This document shows, piece after piece, positions 42,763 through 51,287 of a stretch of DNA of 64,000 bases (the first letter of the stretch is position 1; each line of letters starts with the position of its first letter). The notes beneath the pieces were generated by a model that saw only the letters and a list, made by a program, of their open reading frames with translations, was not told the origin of the DNA and did not search any database. A program made the translations under genes and the position numbers. This DNA comes from SMBSF63 sp034003545 (GTDB lineage: Bacteria > Chloroflexota > Anaerolineae > Anaerolineales > Anaerolineaceae), in contig CAYURM010000013.1 of the NCBI GenBank assembly GCA_964447155.1, positions 1 to 64,000 of the forward strand, given 5' to 3'.

Positions 42763-44655
42763 TCAAACAGGCAAAGCATAAAGACGCCGGTCTGTCGAAC
42801 CGATATATAAAATATCCTTCTCAATCCACGGGGTGCTGGTAATGGCACCCTGTGTCAAATACTTCCACTGCAACCTGCCTGTTTTCTGATCCAGACAATA
42901 CAAGTTCTGATCCGCCGCACCGCAAAGCAATTCACCATGATGAAGTACCGGAGAACCACTCACCTGATCGTCTGCACTAAACCGCCACACTTCTTTCCCG
43001 CGTCGGTCTTCCACACAGTAAATATTCCCGTCCGCCGAACCAAAATAGACATAGCTGTCCGATTTTGCCGGTGTAGACACGGAACCCTTGCTCATTCTGA
43101 ACTTCCAAATGCCCCAGCCCGACTTTGCGTCCAGCGCATACAGGATCCCGTCACGAGAAGTAAAATACACAACTTTATCCACCACAATGGGAGAGCTGGT
43201 CACGGAACGTCTTGCATTATAACGCCATCGTACCCCCCCGCTGAAATTGGCACAAATCACTTCCCCGCTTTCAGACCCCAGATAGATAAAATCGCTGGTA
43301 ATAAACGGGGTAGAGCGCACCGGTTCTGCCATATCCACCCGCCAGGTACGGCGCGTGGAATTAATATTCACCGCATGCAGATACCCGTCGTCGGAAGCAA
43401 TAAACACATGTCCCTGCGCAATCCGCGCTGAACCACGGATCGCCCCTTCTGTTTTATACTCCCAGAACAAGCGGCCGTTGCGAATCGAGATCGCATACAG
43501 CTTTTCATCCTCAGAACCAAAGAACACCACCCCGTTATGCACCACTGGCTGACCGGATATCGCTCCCTCAGTTGCAAACTTCCACAAAAACTGCCCATCG
43601 TCTGCCCGCAGCGCATACAGGTTGTTATCATAACACCCTACAAAAACAACCCCATTATGTACCATTGCAGAACCGCGGATCTCATCCTCACACTCAAACG
43701 TCCATACAGGCTCAATTTCCTGCGCTTGCGCCGAGTTATCCCAGATGGTTGTTGAGTTGAGAATACCGGTTTTTTTCGCCGCCATCAGCAGGGCTTCCTT
43801 CATGGCTTGCGCCGTCGGGAACCGATCCTGGGGATCATACTGTAAAGCCGTGTTGATCACCGCCTCGATTTCCGGCGTGACCAGTGGATTGAGTTTTCGA
43901 ATCGGCCGCTCGGAAAACGTGAACGGAGCCTCCAGCCGCGGGTCATGCTTGGTCAACAAATGGTGCAGCGTGGCCCCCATCGAATAAATATCCGCCAAAG
44001 GAGTAGCCTCACCGCGATACTGTTCTGGTGGAGAGTAGCCCTCGGTACCAATCATCGTTCCTTTTTGTCCTGCACGAAACGTCTTCGCAATCCCGAAGTC
44101 AATCAAAAAAATATGTTTTTGATTGTCTATCATCACATTCGAAGGCTTCATGTCCCGGAAAATGATCGGATCAGGTTGATAGGTGTGCAGATATTGCAGC
44201 ACATCACACAACTCAATCGCCCAGGCCACAACCTGGGATTCATCAATAAACCCTTTGGAATCCTGTAAATATTCCTCCAGGTCTTTGCCATGGATATATT
44301 CCAGCACAAGATAGGAGCGCTGCTCATGGGTGAAATAATCAAAAATTTGTGGGATGGAAGGATGAGACAGGGTGACCAGAATATTGGCTTCCCGCTCAAA
44401 ATTGCGAATAATCGTCTGGCGCACCAATGGGTCAGGCGCCGAGTTGATCATTTCCTTCACCGCCACCTTTTTTTCAGCTGTAGGGAAATGCAAATCTTTG
44501 GCAAGATATACCGATCCCATTCCCCCAAGACCAATCACTTCCTGAATCGCATAGCGATTGGAAAGAATAGTCCCTGGTTGTAACTGTGTTGCAGGAGTTA
44601 AATCTCCCTCCATACCTCGTTTAATATCTTGCGTATCCAGTTTTCCCTCCGTCAT
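42763..44655 (-). CDS. Ser/Thr protein kinase with C-terminal PQQ-type beta-propeller
   Basis: 630 residues. The kinase domain (about 35-290) has GLGGMGSVY, K67 in VAVKEM, catalytic Asp168 in FRDMKPSN (Phe replaces the usual His of HRD) and IDFG (185-188). From about 315 to the end, some eight repeats of the PQQ/YVTN type (such as VVFVGCYDNNLYALRADDG and VYFTSRDGILYALDAKSG) form a propeller. No membrane segment lies between the two parts, so the propeller is probably cytoplasmic. The start is uncertain: ATG 44655 has no SD; ATG 44613 is an alternative. First gene of the signalling unit. Confidence 0.92.
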   Translation of the reverse strand: MTEGKLDTQDIKRGMEGDLTPATQLQPGTILSNRYAIQEVIGLGGMGSVYLAKDLHFPTAEKKVAVKEMINSAPDPLVRQTIIRNFEREANILVTLSHPSIPQIFDYFTHEQRSYLVLEYIHGKDLEEYLQDSKGFIDESQVVAWAIELCDVLQYLHTYQPDPIIFRDMKPSNVMIDNQKHIFLIDFGIAKTFRAGQKGTMIGTEGYSPPEQYRGEATPLADIYSMGATLHHLLTKHDPRLEAPFTFSERPIRKLNPLVTPEIEAVINTALQYDPQDRFPTAQAMKEALLMAAKKTGILNSTTIWDNSAQAQEIEPVWTFECEDEIRGSAMVHNGVVFVGCYDNNLYALRADDGQFLWKFATEGAISGQPVVHNGVVFFGSEDEKLYAISIRNGRLFWEYKTEGAIRGSARIAQGHVFIASDDGYLHAVNINSTRRTWRVDMAEPVRSTPFITSDFIYLGSESGEVICANFSGGVRWRYNARRSVTSSPIVVDKVVYFTSRDGILYALDAKSGWGIWKFRMSKGSVSTPAKSDSYVYFGSADGNIYCVEDRRGKEVWRFSADDQVSGSPVLHHGELLCGAADQNLYCLDQKTGRLQWKYLTQGAITSTPWIEKDILYIGSTDRRLYALPV

Positions 44656-44931
44656 CAATAAAAGATCAATGATGCCCTTACCTGAATTTTACAACTTAAA
44701 CCCTGATTTAAACTGGTTAAATTATAAACAGCATCCCCTTCATTTGCAACCTCATAAATTGCACCCTTGCAAAGTTGTTAAGCTATACGCCATTTTTCGC
44801 CGAAACCGAACATGGCATTGGACGAATCACTGCCCTCATCATAAAACCTACTTCAGCAGCAGCAACTACCCAATACCTTCCTCCACCGAACTCCGGTGTT
44901 ACCAAACAATCAACAAATCAAGGAGTTACAA
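44656..44931. other. intergenic region between divergent kinase and DUF362 remnant
   Basis: 276 bases, AT-rich in the first half. Must hold the promoter of the minus-strand signalling unit and, on the other side, the SD (AAGGAG, 44920-44925) of the truncated DUF362 gene. No convincing -35/-10 pair could be picked for either. Confidence 0.4.
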
Positions 44932-45390
44932 ATGGCAAAAGCAAAAGTCGCTGTCCTGCGCACAAAGCCTGAAACCGTCCAGGAAGACTATCAACACCTG
45001 TGCGAACTCGCTGGCATCCAACACGCTCTCGACAGCTCTGCTGCCACCATCCTTAAAGATAATATCAGCTGGCATCTGCTTTACCCAAGCTCAAATACAA
45101 CCCCCTGGCAATTAGAAGGCACAACCCTTGGATTGAAACATGCGGGCTTCAATGATCTGGTCGACGCGCACAACAAAACGGTTGTAACCATCGCTGATCT
45201 TGAGGATAAGTATAACAAATTTGGCCCCGTTCTGGAGAAATATAATATCCCTAAAAAATACAACTTCAAAATTCACCACGCCGCTTTGTCCCATCATCCA
45301 CGGGAGCACAGAAGCATACCTCGCTCCTCCCAAAAAAAATCTCCCTTTTTAGGGGGAGACGGTCCGTCAGCCCATCCGTTCATTCGCTAG
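44932..45390 (+). pseudogene. truncated DUF362 (iron-sulfur protein family) gene
   Basis: The first 112 residues (MAKAKVAVLRTKPETVQEDY, then TTPWQLEGTTLGLKHAGFND and KTVVT) resemble the N-terminus of DUF362 proteins, which normally run to about 350-450 residues and carry Fe-S-binding cysteines later. After YNFK (near 45268) the frame continues into 40 unrelated residues (HHAALSHHPREHRS) and stops. None of the expected C-terminal part is found nearby. The SD and start are intact, so a short product may still be made. Probably a deletion remnant. Confidence 0.65.
45331..45360 (-). terminator. terminator of the SH3-like membrane protein gene
   Basis: On the minus strand TCTCCC and GGGAGA pair around a CCTAAAAA loop and are followed by eight T residues, 37 bases after the stop at 45397. 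Confidence 0.75.
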
Positions 45391-45396
45391 CTGCTC

Positions 45397-45882
45397 CTAC
45401 TCTACCACCTGCAAATAGGATGCCACCGCCCACCCGCTGCGTTCACGCACCGCATCAGAAACAAGATACCACCACACAAACCCGTCTTCCTCCACCGGCC
45501 CGCCCTCAATGCGGAACATCTCCTGATCGGCGGCAATAAACTGGATATTCGCATCAATCCCCGGTTCCGCCCGAAAACGCAGCCCGGCCCCGCCGGTATC
45601 GAAAATCTCTACCGTCATGCCCAGGCCAATCCCATCCAGCAGGCGTTCATCTACCACCGGCGTTGGCGTCATTGCCACCACAGGGGTGTAGGTCGGCGCA
45701 GGCAGGCGGGTCACCACCGCCCTCGTGGCTGCATCCGAGCTGACTGTCGTCGGGGTCAACACCCAAACCAATAAAAAAGCCGCGCCGCAGATTAACACGG
45801 CCAGCAAACCGGCCCCCACGCCAACCCAGACATTCCATGCCTGTTTAAACCTGTATGTGATGTTCCTGAAATATTCGCCCAT
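45397..45882 (-). CDS. membrane-anchored protein with SH3-like domain
   Basis: 161 residues from ATG 45882 (MGEYFRNITYRFK). One membrane segment (about 21-42: GVGAGLLAVLICGAAFLLVW) is followed by a Thr/Pro-rich linker (PAPTYTPVVAMTPTPVV) and a C-terminal domain with GAGLRFRAEPGIDANIQFI and DGFVWWYLVSDAVRERSGWA, the pattern of bacterial SH3 domains that bind the cell wall. Predicted with the SH3 part outside. It is divergent from the second protein kinase gene, about 100 bases away. Confidence 0.8.
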   Translation of the reverse strand: MGEYFRNITYRFKQAWNVWVGVGAGLLAVLICGAAFLLVWVLTPTTVSSDAATRAVVTRLPAPTYTPVVAMTPTPVVDERLLDGIGLGMTVEIFDTGGAGLRFRAEPGIDANIQFIAADQEMFRIEGGPVEEDGFVWWYLVSDAVRERSGWAVASYLQVVE

Positions 45883-45984
45883 AGTCCATATTATATCCCA
45901 GCCCAACCCGGAATGTCCGCAGAGCGCATCCAGAATCACTCATCCCTCCCGTATCCCATTTTTAAGGTTATAATCTTCACCAGT

Positions 45985-47097
45985 ATGGATAACCACTTTA
46001 ACCAACCAACCATCCTCGGTGATCGATATATCCTGAAAAACACGATTGGAACAGGCGGCATGGCCGTTGTTTACCAGGGCTATGACACCGCACTCGACCG
46101 CACCGTAGCCATCAAGATTCTGCGCAAAGACTATTCCAAAAACCAGGAAGTGCAGGCCCTTTTCCGCCAGGAAGCGAAATCAGCCGCCAACCTCGCCCAT
46201 CCCAACATCATCACCATTCATGATTTTGGTTTTGACGAAGACCACATCTTCATCATCATGGAATACGTCCCCGGCCCTGACCTGAAAACGCTCATCCGCC
46301 AGCGTGCTGATGAAGGCCGCGTCTTCTCCGTAGACGAAACTGTCTCCCTCATCACCCAGGCAAGCGCCGGCATTGGCTATGCGCATAGGGCAGGCATTGT
46401 CCACTGCGATGTGAAACCGCAAAACCTGATCGTAACCGCTGAAAACCGCCTCAAAGTAGCCGATTTCGGCATTTCCAGATTATTATCCACCATCCAGCCG
46501 GATGAACAGAACGATTTTGTATGGGGTTCTCCGTTCTACATGTCCCCCGAGCAGGCCGCTGGCAAAGCCCCTGTCCCGGCATCAGACGTCTACTCTCTCG
46601 GCATCATCATGTACGAAATGCTCACCGGGCGGCTCCCCTTCCATTCTGATAACATCGAAGACCTCATTGAAGCGCACAAATCCGTCGTCCCGGTACACCC
46701 GCGCGCCTACAACCGCGAAATCCCGCAGGAGCTGGAAAAGATCATCCTCAAAGTCCTTTCCAAAGAACCGGCCTCCCGCTACCGCATGGGAGACCAATTC
46801 GGCCGCATTTTGCAAAGTTTCTCCGCTCACCAGGCCGCAGCAGAGCATAGCCAGCAAAACCACAACCAGGCAATGGATGAACCTGACGCGCAGCCCTGGC
46901 CGACGCCCATAAATGCGGAATCAATTCCATCCACCAGCCTCGACGCAGCCCCGGACCCGGAAGAAGAACCCGTATCCCTTGCCCCGGAAATCGACTGGGG
47001 AACCGCCGGGCTTGGCCTGCTGGCATTTATCCTGGCTGCCGGGTTGATTCCCTTCTGGCTCTATATCTGGTTTACATTAAACGCTGTCCGTCCCTAA
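45985..47097 (+). CDS. membrane-anchored Ser/Thr protein kinase
   Basis: 370 residues from ATG 45985. Kinase domain 14-275: GTGGMAVVY, K44 in VAIKIL, catalytic HCDVKPQN (140-147; Cys replaces Arg of HRD, so a non-RD kinase), DFG (160-162) and SPFYMSPEQ. A linker with acidic and Pro residues is followed by one membrane segment (about 343-365) and only a few residues outside, so there is no large sensor domain. TATAAT at 45969-45974 is very close to the start. It is followed by rpe on the same strand. Confidence 0.92.
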   Translation: MDNHFNQPTILGDRYILKNTIGTGGMAVVYQGYDTALDRTVAIKILRKDYSKNQEVQALFRQEAKSAANLAHPNIITIHDFGFDEDHIFIIMEYVPGPDLKTLIRQRADEGRVFSVDETVSLITQASAGIGYAHRAGIVHCDVKPQNLIVTAENRLKVADFGISRLLSTIQPDEQNDFVWGSPFYMSPEQAAGKAPVPASDVYSLGIIMYEMLTGRLPFHSDNIEDLIEAHKSVVPVHPRAYNREIPQELEKIILKVLSKEPASRYRMGDQFGRILQSFSAHQAAAEHSQQNHNQAMDEPDAQPWPTPINAESIPSTSLDAAPDPEEEPVSLAPEIDWGTAGLGLLAFILAAGLIPFWLYIWFTLNAVRP

Positions 47098-47120
47098 TTA
47101 CATTTTAAGGAAATAATCCA

Positions 47121-47783
47121 ATGGACAAATTTATCCTTTCCGGCTCCATTTTGTCTGCTGATTTTCGCAAACTGGAAGAAGAAATTAATACCGCCATTGA
47201 AGCAGGCATGGATTGGGTGCATGTCGACGTCATGGACGGTTCATTTGTACCCAATATCTCCATGGGTCCCTTTATCGTTGAAACCTGCAAAAAGATCACT
47301 GATATTCCCATCAATGTCCACCTGATGATCGACGAGCCTGAAAAACATATCGACTCATTTGCCAGCGCCGGTGCCGACAACCTGACGATCCACATCGAAA
47401 ACAATCCCAACGTATACCGCACCCTGGGAGCCATTCAGTCCCTCGGCTGTACCACCGGAATCACCCTCAACCCTGGCACGCCCGCTGCGGCCATTCAAGC
47501 CGTTCTTCCCCTGGTAGACCTCGTGCTCCTCATGTCCGTCAACCCTGGCTTCTCAGGACAAAAATTTATTCCGCACACGGTGAAAAAAGTGATTGAAGTC
47601 AAAGACATGATCACCAGCATCAACTCCCATGCCGTCATTCAGGTGGACGGCGGACTGAACGCCGACACCCTGCCAGCCATCTATCAGGCTGGTGCCAGAA
47701 ATATCGTCGCCGCCACAGCCATATTCAAACATCCCCAGGGCATCGCCGCCGGCATCCGGGCCTTACGCGATTCAGTCGCCTGA
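47121..47783 (+). CDS. rpe: ribulose-phosphate 3-epimerase
   Basis: Interconverts ribulose-5-phosphate and xylulose-5-phosphate in the pentose phosphate pathway. Motifs: LSGSILSADF, VHVDVMDGSFVPNISMGPFI with the metal-binding His and Asp, NVHLMIDEPEKHI, SVNPGFSGQKFI and IQVDGGLNADT. 220 residues, a normal length. ATG 47121 follows AAGGAAAT. It is 23 bases after the kinase gene and may be read with it, though the functions are unrelated. It converges on rpmB. Confidence 0.95.
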   Translation: MDKFILSGSILSADFRKLEEEINTAIEAGMDWVHVDVMDGSFVPNISMGPFIVETCKKITDIPINVHLMIDEPEKHIDSFASAGADNLTIHIENNPNVYRTLGAIQSLGCTTGITLNPGTPAAAIQAVLPLVDLVLLMSVNPGFSGQKFIPHTVKKVIEVKDMITSINSHAVIQVDGGLNADTLPAIYQAGARNIVAATAIFKHPQGIAAGIRALRDSVA

Positions 47784-47789
47784 CTCTTA

Positions 47790-47825
47790 AAATACAAAGA
47801 CCACGAAATAACTCGTGGCCCTGTA
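47790..47825. terminator. bidirectional terminator between rpe and rpmB
   Basis: GACCACGA (47799-47806) pairs with TCGTGGCC (47813-47820), loop AATAAC, one G-T type mismatch at the outer end. T-rich on the minus strand side (TTTGTATTTT), so it mainly serves rpmB. Confidence 0.7.
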
Positions 47826-47845
47826 TTACGAATTTCAGAAACAGC

Positions 47846-48031
47846 TTACTTGCTGCTTTTGACCATCGTCCGAATGCAGCGTGTGCACAATACCTTGCGC
47901 ACTTTATGTCCGTTTTCATAAACGGAAACACGCTGCAGGTTTGGACGGAATTCACGGTTGGTCGCCCGCATCGAGAAAGACCGATTATGTCCAAATTTCG
48001 TAGTTTTACCGCAAACTTCGCACTTTGCCAT
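47846..48031 (-). CDS. rpmB: 50S ribosomal protein L28
   Basis: 61 residues from ATG 48031 (MAKCEVCGKTTKFGHNRSFS). Four cysteines in CEVC and CTRC mark the zinc-binding form. RATNREFRPNLQRV is the L28 core, and the C-terminus RTMVKSSK is basic. An upstream in-frame extension is not coding-like; AGGATA lies before the ATG. Divergent from the Gls24-like gene, in the common rpmB/asp23 arrangement. Confidence 0.95.
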   Translation of the reverse strand: MAKCEVCGKTTKFGHNRSFSMRATNREFRPNLQRVSVYENGHKVRKVLCTRCIRTMVKSSK

Positions 48032-48162
48032 CGTAATATCCTTTCCTGAAATGATTAAGTGCTGTACAATAGCAAAAATATTTTCGGTTATAATGACAGC
48101 AACGCAGTAGTATACCATAAATCAACGAGAATTGATACTAACAAAAGAGAAAAAATATAAAA

Positions 48163-48519
48163 ATGAAAGACGACAAGAACCCTCTGGGAAACATCTATAT
48201 TTCTCACCGTGCAATTTCTACCATTGCCTACCAATCCGCCCTTGAATCATACGGCGTTGTCGGCCTGGCAGCAAAAAATTTTACTGAAGGTTTGACCCAG
48301 GCAATCGTCAAAGATCCCGCTATGGGCATAAAAATTGATTTTAACGGTAACGCCATTAAGATTGAAATGTTCATCATTGTTGAATATGGTACCCACGTCA
48401 AATCAGTTGCGGCCAGTGTCGCCAACAGCGTGCGCTACCAGATTGAAAAAGCGATTGGCCTTCCAGTAAGCGAAATTAATGTTCACGTACGCGGACTGCG
48501 CATCAGCAATCCCGATTAA
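48163..48519 (+). CDS. Asp23/Gls24 family envelope stress response protein
   Basis: 118 residues. GNIYISHRAISTIAYQSALE and GVVGLAAKNF, then IEMFIIVEYGTHVKSVAASV and VNVHVRGL-like INVHVRGLRI, match the Gls24 (YloU) family. In Firmicutes these proteins are encoded between rpmB and the DAK kinase, exactly as here. TATAAT at 48089-48094 may be its -10. The role in cells is not well defined; some members are membrane-associated. Confidence 0.9.
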   Translation: MKDDKNPLGNIYISHRAISTIAYQSALESYGVVGLAAKNFTEGLTQAIVKDPAMGIKIDFNGNAIKIEMFIIVEYGTHVKSVAASVANSVRYQIEKAIGLPVSEINVHVRGLRISNPD

Positions 48520-48564
48520 GCAAGTTTTTTTGCACTTATCTTTGGTTTTATTTTTAGGAGTATC

Positions 48565-50214
48565 ATGAGTAATGATTTAGCCCAACCTGTCACCCAGTTG
48601 GATGGTCAGGGTCTGAAAAAATTAATTGAAGCAGGCCTGACATGGTTAAAAACCAACCAACAAATCGTCAATGCCTTAAATGTATTTCCCGTACCCGATG
48701 GAGATACCGGCACCAATATGCTCCTCACCATGCAGGCAGCCTATGATGAGATTGCCACCTCAGGTGAAAAGAACATCGGCAAAATGTCGCAGGCCATTGC
48801 CCGCGGTGCATTGATTGGCGCACGCGGTAACTCTGGCGTCATCCTTTCCCAGCTTTGGCGCGGCTTTGCCCGGGAATGCGACAACCTGCCCCTGCTCGAT
48901 TCTGACCTGCTGGTCAAAGCCCTCGCCGAAGCACGCAATACGTCCTACAAAGGTGTTGTCCGCCCCGTCGAAGGGACGATCCTCACTGTCGGCAAAGACA
49001 TCGCCGCTGCCGCTGCAGCCAACCAGGTTGCCGATCTGAAAGCCATGCTGGAACTCATCATTGACGCTGCCGACAAATCCGTGGCCCACACCCCGGAACT
49101 TCTTCCCATCCTCAAACAGGCTGGCGTGGTTGATTCTGGCGGCAAAGGCCTCTTCTTCATTCTGGAAGGCATGCTGCGCTACCTGAACGGCGAAAGCCTG
49201 GATACCGCATTAATGACCGTACAACCCCTCGCTGCAATGCAAATGGACGAAACCATGGAAACTGTAGAACCCGGCCAGGACTACGAAGTCGTCGTAGACT
49301 TTCGCCCGAAAGAAGAACTCATTCTGGATCAATTTTATAACAGCCTCATGGAAATGGGCACCTCCATCCAGGTTGGTGAGGGTGACGGCATCTACCGGAT
49401 GCACATTCATGTTCCTACGGATAATCGTTACCTGCCCATCGATTACATCATGGAAATCGGCACCATTACGAAAGTTTACATAGAAAACCTGATCGACCAG
49501 ATGGAACAAATCGAAGAAGTGAAAAACCGCCAGCTCAAACTGGCCCCGGTTGAACCCGGAGAAATCGCAGTGGTAACCGTTTCACCCGGCCCCGGCCTTT
49601 CCCGCATCTTTGCCAGCCTGGGCGTCGCAGCAATTGTCGAAGGCGGGCAAACGATGAACCCAAGCACCAAAGAGATCCTTGCCGCCTTTGAAAACCTGCC
49701 CACGGACAAGGTCATCATCCTCCCGAATAATAAGAACATCGTCATGGCTGCTGAAGCGGCCAGCACAATGACCGTCAAACAGGTTGCCGTGATCCGTTCC
49801 ACCACTGTGCCGCAAGGTCTGAGTGCCATGCTGCGTCTCAACCCCGACATGGACTTTGACACCATCGTCGAAGAAATGAATGAGGCGTTGACAGACGTTG
49901 AAACCGGCGAGATCACCATTGCCACCCGCTCGGTAACCATCAACGGGGTAAATGTCGCCAAAGGCCAGGTCATCGCCCTCCATAACGGAAAACTCATCCA
50001 GTCGACCTCCTCGCTTGAAGAAGCCTGCCTCGGTCTGCTGCAAGAATGTGAAACAGAAGATCGCGAGCGCATCACCCTGTACTATGGCGACAATATCGTC
50101 AAAACAGAGGTGAACCAGATTGTCGACCGCATTCGTTCAGCCTATCCCGCCCATGAAATCGAACTGCACGAAGGCGGCCAGCCCCATTATCAATTCATTA
50201 TCGCTGTTGAATAA
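48565..50214 (+). CDS. DAK2 domain fatty acid kinase FakA-like protein
   Basis: 549 residues. The N-terminal DhaL-like kinase domain (about 10-205) has the ATP/Mg motif PDGDTGTN (44-51) and GARGNSGVILSQLWRGFA; the C-terminal half is the DegV-like/FakA middle and end region with LPNNKNIVMAAEAA. In staphylococci FakA phosphorylates fatty acids held by FakB; a DegV/FakB-like gene follows immediately (2 bases), which supports this role. The SD TAGGAG precedes ATG 48565. Cytoplasmic. Confidence 0.9.
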   Translation: MSNDLAQPVTQLDGQGLKKLIEAGLTWLKTNQQIVNALNVFPVPDGDTGTNMLLTMQAAYDEIATSGEKNIGKMSQAIARGALIGARGNSGVILSQLWRGFARECDNLPLLDSDLLVKALAEARNTSYKGVVRPVEGTILTVGKDIAAAAAANQVADLKAMLELIIDAADKSVAHTPELLPILKQAGVVDSGGKGLFFILEGMLRYLNGESLDTALMTVQPLAAMQMDETMETVEPGQDYEVVVDFRPKEELILDQFYNSLMEMGTSIQVGEGDGIYRMHIHVPTDNRYLPIDYIMEIGTITKVYIENLIDQMEQIEEVKNRQLKLAPVEPGEIAVVTVSPGPGLSRIFASLGVAAIVEGGQTMNPSTKEILAAFENLPTDKVIILPNNKNIVMAAEAASTMTVKQVAVIRSTTVPQGLSAMLRLNPDMDFDTIVEEMNEALTDVETGEITIATRSVTINGVNVAKGQVIALHNGKLIQSTSSLEEACLGLLQECETEDRERITLYYGDNIVKTEVNQIVDRIRSAYPAHEIELHEGGQPHYQFIIAVE

Positions 50215-50216
50215 CC

Positions 50217-51071
50217 ATGGATTCAATTTGCATCATCACTGACAATTCTGCACAATTTGCAAACACCCAGTTTAATGGACAATCAATCGTTAAAATTGTC
50301 CATCTGAAACCTTGCCTGCACAATAAACTGCACAAAGGCAATGAAAAACGCACGCTTGAAAGCCTGCCAGAGTTTGTCAGCGGCGATCTCAACCCGCGCT
50401 TGTTTGCTCCTTCCGCCGAAGAGTTTCGCCAGTTATTCTACCGGCTCGGTAAACAATACAATGAGATCATCGGTATCTTCCTCTCCTCACATCTGAGTGA
50501 CTGCTGCAAGAACGCCCGTGAAGCAAACATGATCCAGCGCGGCGGGCCTAAAATTCAAATCATTGATTCCCAAACCACTTCCATTGGATTGGGAAACATG
50601 GTGCAGCAGACGGCCGAAATCGTGTTCAACAATGGCAATCTGAATGATGTAGAACGCGGATTGCGCAGCCTGGCACAGCGCACCTATGCTCTTTTCTGTA
50701 CCCCCAACCTCTCCTATTTGTGCAACAATGGTTTCATCGATCACGCCCAGGCCACCATAGGAGAAATGACAGGTATTCTGCCCCTCTTTGCCCTCGAAGA
50801 AGGTCAATTGGTGCCCGTTGAGAAAAAAAAGAACCCCAGACACATCACCGCCCATTTTCAGGAATTTATTGATGAATTTGAATGCTTTCAGCATGTTGCC
50901 CTCATCCAAAGCATCAGCGCCAATGGTCATGATGCCCGCTTGATCAGGGATCACATTCGTGACCATTTTCCTGATACCCCCTTCACCGAACATACCCTCA
51001 ACCTGCCCCTTGCGACCCTTTTCGGCCCCGATACAACTGCTCTGGTTGTCATCGAAAATGCAGACGATTAA
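50217..51071 (+). CDS. DegV family protein (possible FakB fatty-acid carrier)
   Basis: 284 residues. DegV-fold features: IITDNSAQF (usual TDSSADL) at the start, IGIFLSSHLSD, IQIIDSQTTSIGLGNMVQQT and GEMTGILPLFALEEGQLVPV. The start motif is less conserved than in typical DegV proteins. It lies 2 bases after the FakA-like gene, so the pair probably works together to make acyl-phosphate, which PlsX/PlsY can use. Confidence in the lipid ligand is moderate. Confidence 0.85.
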   Translation: MDSICIITDNSAQFANTQFNGQSIVKIVHLKPCLHNKLHKGNEKRTLESLPEFVSGDLNPRLFAPSAEEFRQLFYRLGKQYNEIIGIFLSSHLSDCCKNAREANMIQRGGPKIQIIDSQTTSIGLGNMVQQTAEIVFNNGNLNDVERGLRSLAQRTYALFCTPNLSYLCNNGFIDHAQATIGEMTGILPLFALEEGQLVPVEKKKNPRHITAHFQEFIDEFECFQHVALIQSISANGHDARLIRDHIRDHFPDTPFTEHTLNLPLATLFGPDTTALVVIENADD

Positions 51072-51287
51072 TCATTAATCCAGCATTGTTTACAGCTTCA
51101 GCACTCAGAGAACAGCGGGCAAAAAACATCATCTCCATCAAACAGATCTCCTGATACCTGATCACCCCATCAATAATTCGGTGATTTTTCACAAATTCAA
51201 AGTCTCCTTCAACCTGATAACAAAGCAATTTTCACTTTTTTCCCCAACCATTTTATCCTATCGGCAAACTTGCGGTAAAATTACTGC
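51072..51287. other. intergenic region before recG
   Basis: 216 bases, AT-rich. ATCACC (51161-51166) and GGTGAT (51180-51185) form a weak stem followed by TTTT, possibly a terminator for the degV-like gene. No gene seen. Confidence 0.4.

Noticed and set aside
44863..44931. Longer start for the DUF362 remnant
   Set aside because: The upstream in-frame extension has no SD, whereas ATG 44932 is preceded by AAGGAG.
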